NCBI RefSeq assembly: GCF_010730955.1
Contig: NZ_AP022577.1
Location: forward strand, 5,332,001 to 5,396,000
Reading direction: 5' to 3'
DNA from: Mycolicibacterium aubagnense
GTDB taxonomy: Bacteria; Actinomycetota; Actinomycetes; Mycobacteriales; Mycobacteriaceae
DNA length: 64,000 nt
A program made the position numbers and the translations under genes. The notes beneath the pieces were generated by a model. It was not told the DNA's origin. It saw nothing but the letters and a program-made list of their open reading frames with translations, and did no database searches. Numbering within the stretch: position 1 is the stretch's first letter; every line of letters begins with the position of its first letter. Below, one piece after another: positions 30,999 through 42,450 of the stretch.

Positions 30999-33041
30999 TT
31001 ATTGCTGGCCGCGCTGGCGGGCCAGTTCGCGCAGCATCGCGTTGTACGCGTCCAGGTCGTCGTCGCCGTAGTCGCCGTCGGCGTGCCGGTCCGCGCGGGA
31101 CGCAGCGCGGCGATCCTGCCGCGCCCACTGCGCCACCAGGGCGATGACCACCAGAATGACCGGCAGTTCGCTGGAGCCCCAGGCGATGGCACCGCCGAGG
31201 TGCTGGTCGGCACCGATGCTGGATAGCCATGGCAGGCCGACGAACTTGTAGAACGGGCCGCCCATGGTGTCGGTCATGGTCATGGTCGCGATGCCGAAGA
31301 ACGCGTGAAACGGCATGACCGCGAACAACAATCCGAGCCGGCCCAGGAACGGCAGGCGCTTCGGGCCCGGGTCGATGCCGATGATGCCCCAGTAGAAGAG
31401 GTAGCCGACCAGAAGGAAGTGCACGCTCATCAACTCGTGGCCCCAGTGGTAGCGGACCAGGGTGTTGAAGATCGGGGTGAAATACACCGCGTACAGCGAC
31501 GCGACGAACAGCACGAACGCGACGATCGGATTCGACAGTGCGGCTGTCACTTTCGAGTGCACCAGCCACAGGATCCATTCGCGCGGCCCCGGTGGGGCGT
31601 CGGGACCCGCCGGTGGCAGGGCGCGTAGCGCCAGGGTTACCGGGCCGCCCAGCACCAGAAGTACCGGCACGAACATGTTGAGTGTCATGTGCTCGCCCAT
31701 GTGCACGCTGAACATCGCCGACCCGTAGGCGCGCACACCCGAGCTGCTGGTGAACAGCAACACCGCGCAACCGACCAGCCACGCGATCAAGCGGCCCACC
31801 GGCCACTCGTCGCCGCGGCGCCGTAGCTTCAGGTACCCGTACAGGTAGGCACCGGCGAGCACGATCGCCCCGATGCCGATGAAGGTGTCGAACCGCCAGA
31901 CCGTCAGCAACCGAACCACGTTCGGCGGGTCGGGCAGTTCGTAGCCGAGGAAGATGTCCCAGGTCGTGAATTGGTGATGCAGCAGGCGCGGCGCCGTCTG
32001 CACTGCCATCGCCGACACCGCCGCGAGCGCGATGATCGCGGGCAGGCAGGTGGCCAGCCGTGACGGCTCGGCTCGCCGCAACGCCGCGGCATCGGTGATC
32101 CAGGACGCAGCCAGCGCGATCGCCGCGACGCTGGCCCAGCGCCCATAGTCGCTGCCCGTCAGCCCGGGGGGACCGAGCTGCTCGGCCAGCAGCAGTACAC
32201 CGTAGATCAGGGCTCCGGTCCCGCAGGCGACCTGGATGATCAGCACGCGGCGGTAGAGGTCGGCGGCCGGCGGACTGACGGCCGCGGCGATCTTCGTGCC
32301 GGCCAGCACAGACAGTGCCACCGCGAACACGATGACTGCGCTGGTCGTGTAGTCGTGGTCAGGACCTTCGCTTGCGTTGCCGGTGACCGGCAGGGCCAGG
32401 ACGCCGATCACGCTGGGCAGCAGCAACACACACATGGCGATCCAGCGCACGCTGAACCGCAGCGTCAGCGCCACCACCGCCGCGCAGAGGGCGGCGGCGA
32501 TCCAGCCGCGGGACATCTCCGATGCGGCGATGGCTCCGCCCAGCCGGCCGCTCTCCAGCAGTCGCAGCGCCGGGGCGCCGGCGTCGGTCGCCGCCTGCAC
32601 CACCACCATGAGAGCGGAGGCGACGAGCCACACCAGTGAAACCCGTTCCAGCACAAGGTGGATCCGGTAGGCCGGCGGGTCGATGATGCCGTTGGAATCG
32701 GGTCGCGCGGTGGTGACGATGTAGAAGAGCCCGCCGAGGCAGATCGCGCCGGCGAGGACGGCCGTGAAGTACCCCACCGGTTCGGCGCACGAGGTGAGCG
32801 TTCCGGGGTAGCTGTCGCCCGTGGCGACGAAGCGCTGGTCGCCCGAGATGAGTGCGTAGGCGACCAGTCCCACCAGCGCGGCCAGATAACCCAACAACGG
32901 CAGTATCTGCCCCAGTCGCGTCGCTCGCCCCGGTGCCTGCCCCCGTCGCTTCGCTCGCCCCGGTGCCTGCCCCCGTCGCTTCGCTCGCCCCGCTGCGAAC
33001 CTGCCGGCCTGGCGCGGCGACGGCGCCTCGTCCGTGCCCAT
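30999..33041 (-). CDS. CopD/CtaG (caa3 assembly-like) fusion membrane protein, Rv0102 type
   Basis: A 680-aa polytopic protein. The N-terminal half is CopD-like (about 45-330, helices with an embedded [10 protein letters not shown] loop). The C-terminal half is a CtaG/caa3-assembly domain with the Met/His motif [13 protein letters not shown] and [12 protein letters not shown], likely copper ligands. It resembles M. tuberculosis Rv0102 (about 661 aa), which lies beside ctpB. The ATG is preceded by GGAAGG. Residues about 18-43 ([10 protein letters not shown] repeated) are encoded by a 30-bp tandem repeat array and look inserted. Confidence 0.88.
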   Translation of the reverse strand: MGTDEAPSPRQAGRFAAGRAKRRGQAPGRAKRRGQAPGRATRLGQILPLLGYLAALVGLVAYALISGDQRFVATGDSYPGTLTSCAEPVGYFTAVLAGAICLGGLFYIVTTARPDSNGIIDPPAYRIHLVLERVSLVWLVASALMVVVQAATDAGAPALRLLESGRLGGAIAASEMSRGWIAAALCAAVVALTLRFSVRWIAMCVLLLPSVIGVLALPVTGNASEGPDHDYTTSAVIVFAVALSVLAGTKIAAAVSPPAADLYRRVLIIQVACGTGALIYGVLLLAEQLGPPGLTGSDYGRWASVAAIALAASWITDAAALRRAEPSRLATCLPAIIALAAVSAMAVQTAPRLLHHQFTTWDIFLGYELPDPPNVVRLLTVWRFDTFIGIGAIVLAGAYLYGYLKLRRRGDEWPVGRLIAWLVGCAVLLFTSSSGVRAYGSAMFSVHMGEHMTLNMFVPVLLVLGGPVTLALRALPPAGPDAPPGPREWILWLVHSKVTAALSNPIVAFVLFVASLYAVYFTPIFNTLVRYHWGHELMSVHFLLVGYLFYWGIIGIDPGPKRLPFLGRLGLLFAVMPFHAFFGIATMTMTDTMGGPFYKFVGLPWLSSIGADQHLGGAIAWGSSELPVILVVIALVAQWARQDRRAASRADRHADGDYGDDDLDAYNAMLRELARQRGQQ
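32913..32990. repeat. 30-bp-period tandem array of the dispersed GC repeat
   Basis: Three copies of CCCGTCGCTTCGCTCGCCC (the first degenerate) start at 32913, 32942 and 32972 with near-identical spacers, giving a 30-bp period. They encode ten-residue repeats in the N-terminus of the CopD/CtaG protein. Confidence 0.85.
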
Positions 33042-33082
33042 CGGAATACCGGCCTTCCACCTGAAGAACTGATCACGCCCAG

Positions 33083-33103
33083 TCTACGACCAGGTGTCGT
33101 AGA
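33083..33103. promoter_or_regulatory. inverted repeat operator-like site
   Basis: TCTACGAC, five bases, then GTCGTAGA form a perfect 8-bp inverted repeat in the divergent region between the CopD/CtaG and PepSY genes. The TACGAC...GTCGTA layout recalls operators of BlaI/CopY-type repressors, with one extra spacer base. On the minus strand GGAAAT, 16 bases and CGTAGA could instead form an ECF-type promoter. Confidence 0.5.
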
Positions 33104-33154
33104 AATTTCCCGGGCGCAGGAACTCCTGGCGACGCGGTCCGACCAATACAAGTT

Positions 33155-34528
33155 GTGAGTCAGACTCAACTGCCTGAATCGGACGTCCCCGCCACGTCTG
33201 ATCCGTCGGTGTGGAAGCGCTTTCGCCCGGCATTGCTGCGGCTGCACTTCTACGCCGGTCTGTTCGTCGCGCCGTTCATCCTGATCGCTGCGGTCACCGG
33301 GCTGCTGTACGCGCTGATCCCGCAGATCGACAGCGCGGTGTACCGGCATGAACTCACCGTCGACCATGTCGGGGACCGGCAGTTGCCATTGGCGGCCCAA
33401 CTGGCGTCGGTCCGCGCGGCCCACCCGGAGGGCACCGTCACCAGCATCCGGCCGCCCGCCGCGCCGGACGAGACGACGCAGGTGACGCTCGCGGTGGACG
33501 ACGTACCGGCCGACTACGCGCGCACGGTGTTCGTCGACCCGTATACGGGTGCGGTCCGCGGCGCCCTGACCACGTACGGCCAGTGGCTGCCGGTGCGGGC
33601 CTGGTTCGACGAACTGCACCGCAACCTGCATCTCGGGGCCTTCGGGCGGAACTACAGCGAGCTGGCGGCCAGCTGGTCGTGGGTGATCGCCGGTGTCGGC
33701 CTGCTGCTCTGGATCGGGCACAACAAGGGACAGCCGCGCCGGCTGGTCGTCCCGGATGTGCGGGCGACGGGGCGGCGCCGGCTGCTGTCGTGGCACGGCA
33801 CGCTCGGGGTCTGGATCCTCGCGGCGGTCGCGCTGCTGGCGGTGTCGGGCATGACGTGGTCCCGGTTCGCCGGGGAGAACGTCGCCCAGTTGCGGACGCA
33901 GCTGAGCTGGACCAGCCCGTCCGTGGACACCGCACTGCCGGGGCAGGCCGCCGGCGCGGCCCTCGACGAGGCCACCGCGCTGCGTGGAGCGGACGCGACG
34001 CTGCAGGTCGCTCGCGATGCGCACCTAAGGACCCCGATGTGGATGTATCCGCCGGCGACCAGTGGACAGGGCTGGCAGGTGGCCGAGCGCAAACGCGACT
34101 GGCCGACGCAGTACGACGCGATCGTCGTCGACCCCGCCACGAGCAAGGTGACGTCGCGGCTCGACTTCGCCGAGTGGCCGGTGATGGCCAAGATGACCGA
34201 CTGGGTCATCGATCTCCACATGGGCATCCTGTTCGGCCTGGCCAACCAGCTGGCACTGATCGCAGTCGCCATCGCGATGATCGTGGCGATCCTGCTGGGC
34301 TACCGCATGTGGTGGCGCCGGCGGCCGACCCGCGGTGACGGGTTCGCGCTGCCCACCGGTCAGCGGCGCGGCGCATTGTCGGCGCTGCGTCCGTACGAGG
34401 CGGTGCTGCTCGTGCTGGTTCTCGCCGGCGTGGGTTACTTCGCCCCGCTGTTCGGCCTCACGCTGGCGCTCTTCGTCGCGGTCGACGTGGTCCTCGGTTG
34501 GCGTCACCGCCGGGCGGTGGCCCGGTGA
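33155..34528 (+). CDS. PepSY-associated membrane protein
   Basis: A 457-aa protein with four or five helices and a large extracytoplasmic loop. The first helix is preceded by LLRLHFYAGLFVAPF, typical of PepSY_TM proteins, and ELHRNLHLG and DLHMGILFGLANQ are further family-like His segments. PepSY_TM proteins are found in iron and copper uptake systems. GTG start. The next gene overlaps its stop (GTGA). It diverges from the CopD/CtaG gene with the inverted-repeat site between. Confidence 0.85.
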   Translation: MSQTQLPESDVPATSDPSVWKRFRPALLRLHFYAGLFVAPFILIAAVTGLLYALIPQIDSAVYRHELTVDHVGDRQLPLAAQLASVRAAHPEGTVTSIRPPAAPDETTQVTLAVDDVPADYARTVFVDPYTGAVRGALTTYGQWLPVRAWFDELHRNLHLGAFGRNYSELAASWSWVIAGVGLLLWIGHNKGQPRRLVVPDVRATGRRRLLSWHGTLGVWILAAVALLAVSGMTWSRFAGENVAQLRTQLSWTSPSVDTALPGQAAGAALDEATALRGADATLQVARDAHLRTPMWMYPPATSGQGWQVAERKRDWPTQYDAIVVDPATSKVTSRLDFAEWPVMAKMTDWVIDLHMGILFGLANQLALIAVAIAMIVAILLGYRMWWRRRPTRGDGFALPTGQRRGALSALRPYEAVLLVLVLAGVGYFAPLFGLTLALFVAVDVVLGWRHRRAVAR

Positions 34529-35181
34529 TCGCTGACATCTGGCTCCGGTTGCTCGTGAGCGGGCTGTTCCTGGTGAGTGCGGCGCAATGCGGGTATGCCC
34601 TGGTCACGGCCCGCGAGAACCGGACGTGGCTCGATCAGACCAGCCGTGTGCTGCATCTGCTGATGGCGGTGGCGATGCTGGTCATGGCATGGCCGGCGGG
34701 GATGGCTGTGCCGAACCGGCCGCCAATGGTGCTCTTCCTGCTGGCGGCCGGCTGGTTCGTCGTGGTCCTGCTGGTGCGCACCGGACACCGGGTCGCCGAC
34801 GGTTATCACGCGGTGATGATGCTGGCGATGGCGTGGATGTATGCGGTGATGGACGGGCAGGTGCTGCCTGCTCAGTGCGCCGGGACGGCTGCCGACGCGC
34901 CACGGGCGGCGGCGTCGATGCCGTCCATGCCCGGCATGGACATGTCCGGCGGGGCGACGCATTCCGGCCCGATGGGTGGCTGCGGGCACCCAGCGGCGTG
35001 GGTCGGCGTCGTGAATTGGGCGGTCACCGCGGTGTTCGGCGTTGCGGCAGTGTGGTGGGCCGTCCGCTACTTCACGGTGCGGCAGCAGCGTCCCGACGCT
35101 CCGGCGCACCTGTGGTTCGCCATCGCCTGCCAGGCGATGGCGGCGGCCGGGATGGCGATCATGTTCGCCGTGATGGTCTGA
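34525..35181 (+). CDS. DUF5134-like membrane protein, Met/His-rich loop
   Basis: A 218-aa protein with about five helices, similar in layout to the protein at 26883-27440. The loop between helices four and five reads SMPSMPGMDMSGG and ends GPMGGCGH: Met, His and Cys residues that are soft-metal ligands. The GTG overlaps the PepSY stop, so the two are co-translated. It converges on the anti-sigma-like gene nine bases away. Function is unknown; a copper role is inferred from the loop and the neighbours. Confidence 0.78.
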   Translation: MIADIWLRLLVSGLFLVSAAQCGYALVTARENRTWLDQTSRVLHLLMAVAMLVMAWPAGMAVPNRPPMVLFLLAAGWFVVVLLVRTGHRVADGYHAVMMLAMAWMYAVMDGQVLPAQCAGTAADAPRAAASMPSMPGMDMSGGATHSGPMGGCGHPAAWVGVVNWAVTAVFGVAAVWWAVRYFTVRQQRPDAPAHLWFAIACQAMAAAGMAIMFAVMV

Positions 35182-35190
35182 ACTGGTGGC

Positions 35191-35904
35191 TCAGGCCGCG
35201 TTGCCGTCGGTGGGCCAGAGATGGCCCCGGCGGCGCCCGCGCGAGGCGTTGTCCGGCAGCGTGATGTCGTCGAGCGTGGGCGCCGCGTCGCGATCTGGCC
35301 GGGGCGGCCCGAGGGTGTGGCGACGCCACACCAGCACGGTCAGCACCACACCGGCCAGCGCCGGCAGATGGCTCAGCATGCGAACCACGCCGACCGCGCC
35401 GGTCAGTCCGTCGACGACGACGTAGCCGGCGAGCACCGACGTGAACACCCCGCCGACGATGGCCAGGCCCATCGCCGCGGCGGGCCGGGCGGCGGCGACC
35501 AGCATGGCGACGCCGAGCGCGACGGACCAGGCCGTCGACTCGTTGACCACGTGCTCGCCCATCGAATGCCCGACATGCACGCCGATGCTGACGCCCGCGG
35601 CCTGGAGCACTGCGAGCACGATCTGGATGGCGCCCACCGCCGCGAGGCTGCCGCGCACCCAGTCGATACCGGCGCCGTTGTCGGGCAGGGCAGGTTGGGA
35701 GACGGTGTCGGCGACGGCGGTGATCCGGGTGCGGTCAGAGGCGATCAGCCCACGCAGCAGCTGCATCTGGCTGTTCATCTCGTCCTGCCACTGCCGGCAC
35801 TCGGGGCACGACGCCAGATGCTCGTCGACGCGGCGCGCGGGCACGGGTTCGTGCTCGCCGTCCATGCGCGCGGACAGCGCCTCCCGAGCAATCTCGCACT
35901 CCAC
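35191..35904 (-). CDS. ZAS-type anti-sigma factor-like membrane protein (Rv0093c type)
   Basis: A 237-aa protein. The N-terminus is a zinc-binding anti-sigma domain: Cys3, then H29-x3-C33-x2-C36 in HLASCPECRQW. About four helices follow (about 85-205). ZAS anti-sigmas bind ECF sigma factors in the cytoplasm and release them on an outside signal. M. tuberculosis Rv0093c, next to ctpA, has the same design. GTG start. It is not in the sigC operon but lies in the same locus, with no other sigma gene near. It is therefore a candidate SigC regulator (inference). Confidence 0.82.
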   Translation of the reverse strand: MECEIAREALSARMDGEHEPVPARRVDEHLASCPECRQWQDEMNSQMQLLRGLIASDRTRITAVADTVSQPALPDNGAGIDWVRGSLAAVGAIQIVLAVLQAAGVSIGVHVGHSMGEHVVNESTAWSVALGVAMLVAAARPAAAMGLAIVGGVFTSVLAGYVVVDGLTGAVGVVRMLSHLPALAGVVLTVLVWRRHTLGPPRPDRDAAPTLDDITLPDNASRGRRRGHLWPTDGNAA

Positions 35905-35984
35905 ATCGTCAATAGTCGCGCACCGGGCCCGGTTTTCTCCCGGTGGTCCCGAATCCGTCGATCCAGGGCCGTATTGGCGGGTAA

Positions 35985-37403
<1,419 letters not shown>

Positions 37404-37416
37404 CGGCTTCGCTCCG

Positions 37417-38625
37417 TCAGAACAACCCGTTGATGTTGGTGCCGAGCGTCCAGGCGCCGGCGGCGACCAGCGCCGTCAGGGTGAGGACCGTGATCACCCA
37501 GAACAGCACGGCGCGCCGCGAGCGTTGCCGGGCCCAGGCGAAGTCGTCGACGTCGATGCCCGCGAATTGCTTTGCCACCACCGGTAATTCGAGTAGCGCA
37601 GGGTCCATCGCCGGATCCATGGTGAACTGCAGCGTGTGCTGCGGCGCCGGCTTCGGTGCCGGTGCCCGGCCCGTCGCGACCGTGGTGCGCTCAGCCCGGC
37701 CCCGTTGGGCGGCCGCCGCGGTGTGCTGCGCAGAATTCTGCGGTGCCGGCACGCGGAATTCGGGCAGGTCCAGATCGGTGACGATCGCGGCCAGCTCTGC
37801 CGCCATGTCGCCGGCGTCGAGATAGCGATCGTCGGGCGTGCGGGCCGTGGCGCAGGCCACCAGGTCGTCGAATTGCTTTGGCACACCGGCGATTGCGGCG
37901 CTCGGTGGTGGCACGTCCTGCTCGAGCCGCTGATACGCGATGCTGAGTGGGTTGTCGCCGGTGAACGGCGTGGTGCCGGTCAGGAGTTCGTACGCCAGGA
38001 TGCCGACGGAGTAGACGTCACTGCGCGGATCGGCGTCACCGGTGCTCACCTGCTCGGGGGAGAGGTATGCCGCGGTGCCGAGGATGACGCTCGTCGACGT
38101 GATCTTGGCCTCAGCTACGGCGCGCACGAGCCCGAAGTCGGCGATCTTGACCTCACCGCTGTCGGAGATCAGGACGTTCTCGGGCTTGATGTCGCGGTGC
38201 ACCAGACCGGCCTGGTGGGCCACCGCGAGGCCGTCGAGCATGGGGGCCAGCACGGCCGCCACCGCGTGCGGAGGCATCGGTCCGCGCTCGCGCAGCAACT
38301 CGCGCAGCGTGCCGCCCTCGACCAGCTCCATGACGAGAAAAGGCGCCGCCCGGCTGATGTCTCCGCCGCCTTGGTCATAAACCGCCACCAGCCCAGGGCT
38401 TTTCAGACCGGCGGCGGCCCGGGCCTCGCGCTGGAACCGGGTCAGGAACTGCTGATCACCGGAGTACCGCGAATCCATGACCTTGAGTGCGACCAGCCGG
38501 TCGAGCCGGGTGTCCAGACCGCGGTACACGGTCGACATGCCACCACTGGCGATCGGTGCATCCACCCGGTAGCGCCCGTCCAGCACCGCACCGATCAGTG
38601 GGTCAGGTTGGCGGGATGGCTGCAC
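37417..38625 (-). CDS. pknL: serine/threonine protein kinase PknL
   Basis: A 402-aa transmembrane kinase. The kinase domain spans about 19-285, with the glycine loop IASGGMSTVYRG, catalytic Lys48, HRD at 143-145, DFG at 163-165 and GTAAYLSPEQ. A Pro/Ala-rich juxtamembrane linker follows, then a C-terminal helix (about 370-395) with almost no extracellular domain, as in M. tuberculosis PknL (399 aa). The GTG giving MQPSRQPD is preferred, since TACGAT lies six bases upstream and makes the mRNA leaderless. It diverges from the gene for its known substrate, Rv2175c. Confidence 0.95.
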   Translation of the reverse strand: MQPSRQPDPLIGAVLDGRYRVDAPIASGGMSTVYRGLDTRLDRLVALKVMDSRYSGDQQFLTRFQREARAAAGLKSPGLVAVYDQGGGDISRAAPFLVMELVEGGTLRELLRERGPMPPHAVAAVLAPMLDGLAVAHQAGLVHRDIKPENVLISDSGEVKIADFGLVRAVAEAKITSTSVILGTAAYLSPEQVSTGDADPRSDVYSVGILAYELLTGTTPFTGDNPLSIAYQRLEQDVPPPSAAIAGVPKQFDDLVACATARTPDDRYLDAGDMAAELAAIVTDLDLPEFRVPAPQNSAQHTAAAAQRGRAERTTVATGRAPAPKPAPQHTLQFTMDPAMDPALLELPVVAKQFAGIDVDDFAWARQRSRRAVLFWVITVLTLTALVAAGAWTLGTNINGLF

Positions 38626-38631
38626 CTGGCA

Positions 38632-38637
38632 ATCGTA
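38632..38637 (-). promoter_or_regulatory. -10 element of pknL
   Basis: TACGAT on the minus strand, six bases before the pknL GTG. It faces the -10 of the divergent gene, only six bases away. Confidence 0.5.
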
Positions 38638-38643
38638 CGGCTC

Positions 38644-38649
38644 TAGAAT
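38644..38649 (+). promoter_or_regulatory. -10 element of the Rv2175c-type gene
   Basis: TAGAAT, a near-consensus -10, lies seven bases before the GTG at 38657. No Shine-Dalgarno sequence is present, so the transcript is likely leaderless. Confidence 0.55.
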
Positions 38650-38656
38650 CTCCCGA

Positions 38657-39061
38657 GTGAGCAGCATTCCGGCCGCCGAGGACGTTATCGATCCCGATGA
38701 AGCGGTCTACGATCTTCCCGCAGTGGCATCCATGTTGGGTATTCCGGTGACAAAGGTGCACCAGCAGCTGCGGGATGGTCACCTGATCGGAGTCCGCCGG
38801 AACGGTGCCGTCGTGGTGCCGAAGATCTTCTTCGACGCCAAGGGCCATGTGGTCAAGCAGCTGCCCGGCCTGCTGGTGCTGTTGCGCGACGGCGGGTACG
38901 ACGACACCCACATCGTGCGTTGGCTGTTCACCGCCGACGAGTCGCTGACCCTTACCCGCGACGGCAGCACCGAACGCCACGTCAACGCCCGTCCGGTCGA
39001 TGCGTTGCATTCGCACCAGGCCAGGGAAGTGCTGCGGCGCGCCCAGGCTATGGGTTACTAG
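38657..39061 (+). CDS. DNA-binding protein, PknL substrate (Rv2175c type)
   Basis: A 134-aa protein with a winged-helix DNA-binding region (VYDLPAVASMLGIPVTKVHQQLRDGHLIGVRRNG) and a C-terminal helical part. M. tuberculosis Rv2175c binds DNA and is phosphorylated by PknL, which reduces binding; the divergent pknL neighbour here supports the same pairing. GTG start, leaderless. The final 14 bases overlap the convergent mptA 3' end. Confidence 0.92.
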   Translation: MSSIPAAEDVIDPDEAVYDLPAVASMLGIPVTKVHQQLRDGHLIGVRRNGAVVVPKIFFDAKGHVVKQLPGLLVLLRDGGYDDTHIVRWLFTADESLTLTRDGSTERHVNARPVDALHSHQAREVLRRAQAMGY

Positions 39062-40562
39062 CCGGCTCGGCGGTCGCCGTCTGCATCTGCGGCTCCGGCG
39101 CGTGGGCCAGCGAGTACCACGCCGCCACAGCGCATCCCGTCGCCAGGATGACGTGCAGCCAGGAGTACATGCCGTGCGATCCGTCGGGTTTGAAGATCAC
39201 CATGATCCAGGTCGAGAACCCGGCGATCAGCGCGATCGCCGACCGGCTCTGCGCCAGTGCCGAGACGATCGCCAGCGGCCAGGTGTAGTACCAGGGCAGC
39301 GCGGCGGGCACGAACAGTACGACGACGGCCATCACCAGCGCGATGCCGATCAGCGCCTCCCGGTCGGTGTGGCGGAATCGCCACCACAGCAACGGAAGGG
39401 AGATCGCGATGATCGCGATGCCGATGATGCGGGTGACGTCCAGCACCGCGTAGAAGCTGACGGTGGTGAACAGCCCACCGATGGCGTGGATCAGGTTGGC
39501 CACCGCAGTCGGGATGGTCAGCCAGTTCACGATCTTCACTGAGCCGGCCAACGCGGTCAGCCACCCGAGCCCGACGCCCGCCGCCAGCGTGACCACGGCG
39601 AACACCACAGTGAAGATCGCACCGGATGCGGCGGTCGCTGCGATCCAGGTGCGGACCGCGCCCCAGGGGTGTCGTTCGCGTAACTGGCGCATCCAGACCC
39701 ACACCATGAACGGAAGTGCCAGTCCCGCGGTGGCTTTCACCGCCACCGCGAGGGCGATCAGACTGACGCCGGCGATGGGATGCCGTTCGAAGGTCAGTGC
39801 GATGGCGGCCATCATCAGCCCCACCATCAGCATCTCGTTGTGGACGCCGCCCATCAGATGGACGATCACCAGCGGGTTGAGGACGCAAATCCACAGGGCG
39901 GCAGCGCTGTTGGCGCCGACGTGGCGGGCCACCCGGGGCGCCGCCCAGATCAGCATGACCAGACCGGGCAGCATGCACAGCCGCAGCAGCATGGTGCCCT
40001 GCACCACGTGGTCGCCGACGATCATGGTGACGAATTTCGCCACCAGGATGAACGCCGGCCCATACGGCGCGGTGGTGGTGGTCCAGATCGGACTCACGTT
40101 GTCCAGCAACGAGTTCGGGTTGTCCACCGGCCCGACGAGGTAGGGGTCCAGCCCGTCGCGCAGCAGCGCGCCCTGGGCCAGGTAGGAGTACGTGTCGCGG
40201 CTGAACACCGGCACGCTCAGCAGCAGCGGAGCCAGCCAGAAGCCGGTCGTCGCGATCATCGTGTAGTCGGTCGCCGTGCGATCCACCACGCGCCGGCCCA
40301 GCGCCAGCCAGGCGACGAGCATCAGGGCCACGCCGGTCCACAGCAGGATCGACGACAGCACCAGTCCATGACCGAATCGGAACCACGACAGGTGCATCGA
40401 CTCCAGCAGCGGATCGTGCTGTCGGGTGCTCCCGGCGCCCAACCCGCCCAGGGCGATCAGGATGGCGCCCGCGAAGCCGAGGAGCGCCGGGCGGCCCTCG
40501 TCAGACCGTCCGAACGCGATCAGCCGGGCCAGCGCCCCGGGCGCAGTAGTCGAGGTGGTCAT
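39048..40562 (-). CDS. mptA: alpha-1,6-mannosyltransferase MptA
   Basis: A 504-aa GT-C glycosyltransferase with about twelve helices. It extends the alpha-1,6 mannan backbone of lipomannan using polyprenol-phosphate-mannose, on the outer face of the membrane. The acidic motif after the first helices, SVPVFSRDTYSYLAQG, contains the conserved Asp. M. tuberculosis MptA (Rv2174) is about 516 aa. The ATG start lies nine bases after the idsA2 stop, so the two are probably co-transcribed. Confidence 0.93.
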   Translation of the reverse strand: MTTSTTAPGALARLIAFGRSDEGRPALLGFAGAILIALGGLGAGSTRQHDPLLESMHLSWFRFGHGLVLSSILLWTGVALMLVAWLALGRRVVDRTATDYTMIATTGFWLAPLLLSVPVFSRDTYSYLAQGALLRDGLDPYLVGPVDNPNSLLDNVSPIWTTTTAPYGPAFILVAKFVTMIVGDHVVQGTMLLRLCMLPGLVMLIWAAPRVARHVGANSAAALWICVLNPLVIVHLMGGVHNEMLMVGLMMAAIALTFERHPIAGVSLIALAVAVKATAGLALPFMVWVWMRQLRERHPWGAVRTWIAATAASGAIFTVVFAVVTLAAGVGLGWLTALAGSVKIVNWLTIPTAVANLIHAIGGLFTTVSFYAVLDVTRIIGIAIIAISLPLLWWRFRHTDREALIGIALVMAVVVLFVPAALPWYYTWPLAIVSALAQSRSAIALIAGFSTWIMVIFKPDGSHGMYSWLHVILATGCAVAAWYSLAHAPEPQMQTATAEPASNP

Positions 40563-40571
40563 CGCCGGTGT

Positions 40572-42419
<1,848 letters not shown>

Positions 42420-42450
42420 TTATCGTGCCAGATGGGGCGTGCGCAGGGCT

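Noticed and set aside
32913..32990. Second repeat array as CRISPR
   Set aside because: Three copies, eleven-base identical spacers and in-frame coding; a tandem repeat.
24720..35904. Copper locus as a recently transferred island
   Set aside because: There is no integrase, tRNA target, transposase or flanking direct repeat, and base composition looks like the host's. Its genes have clear mycobacterial counterparts.
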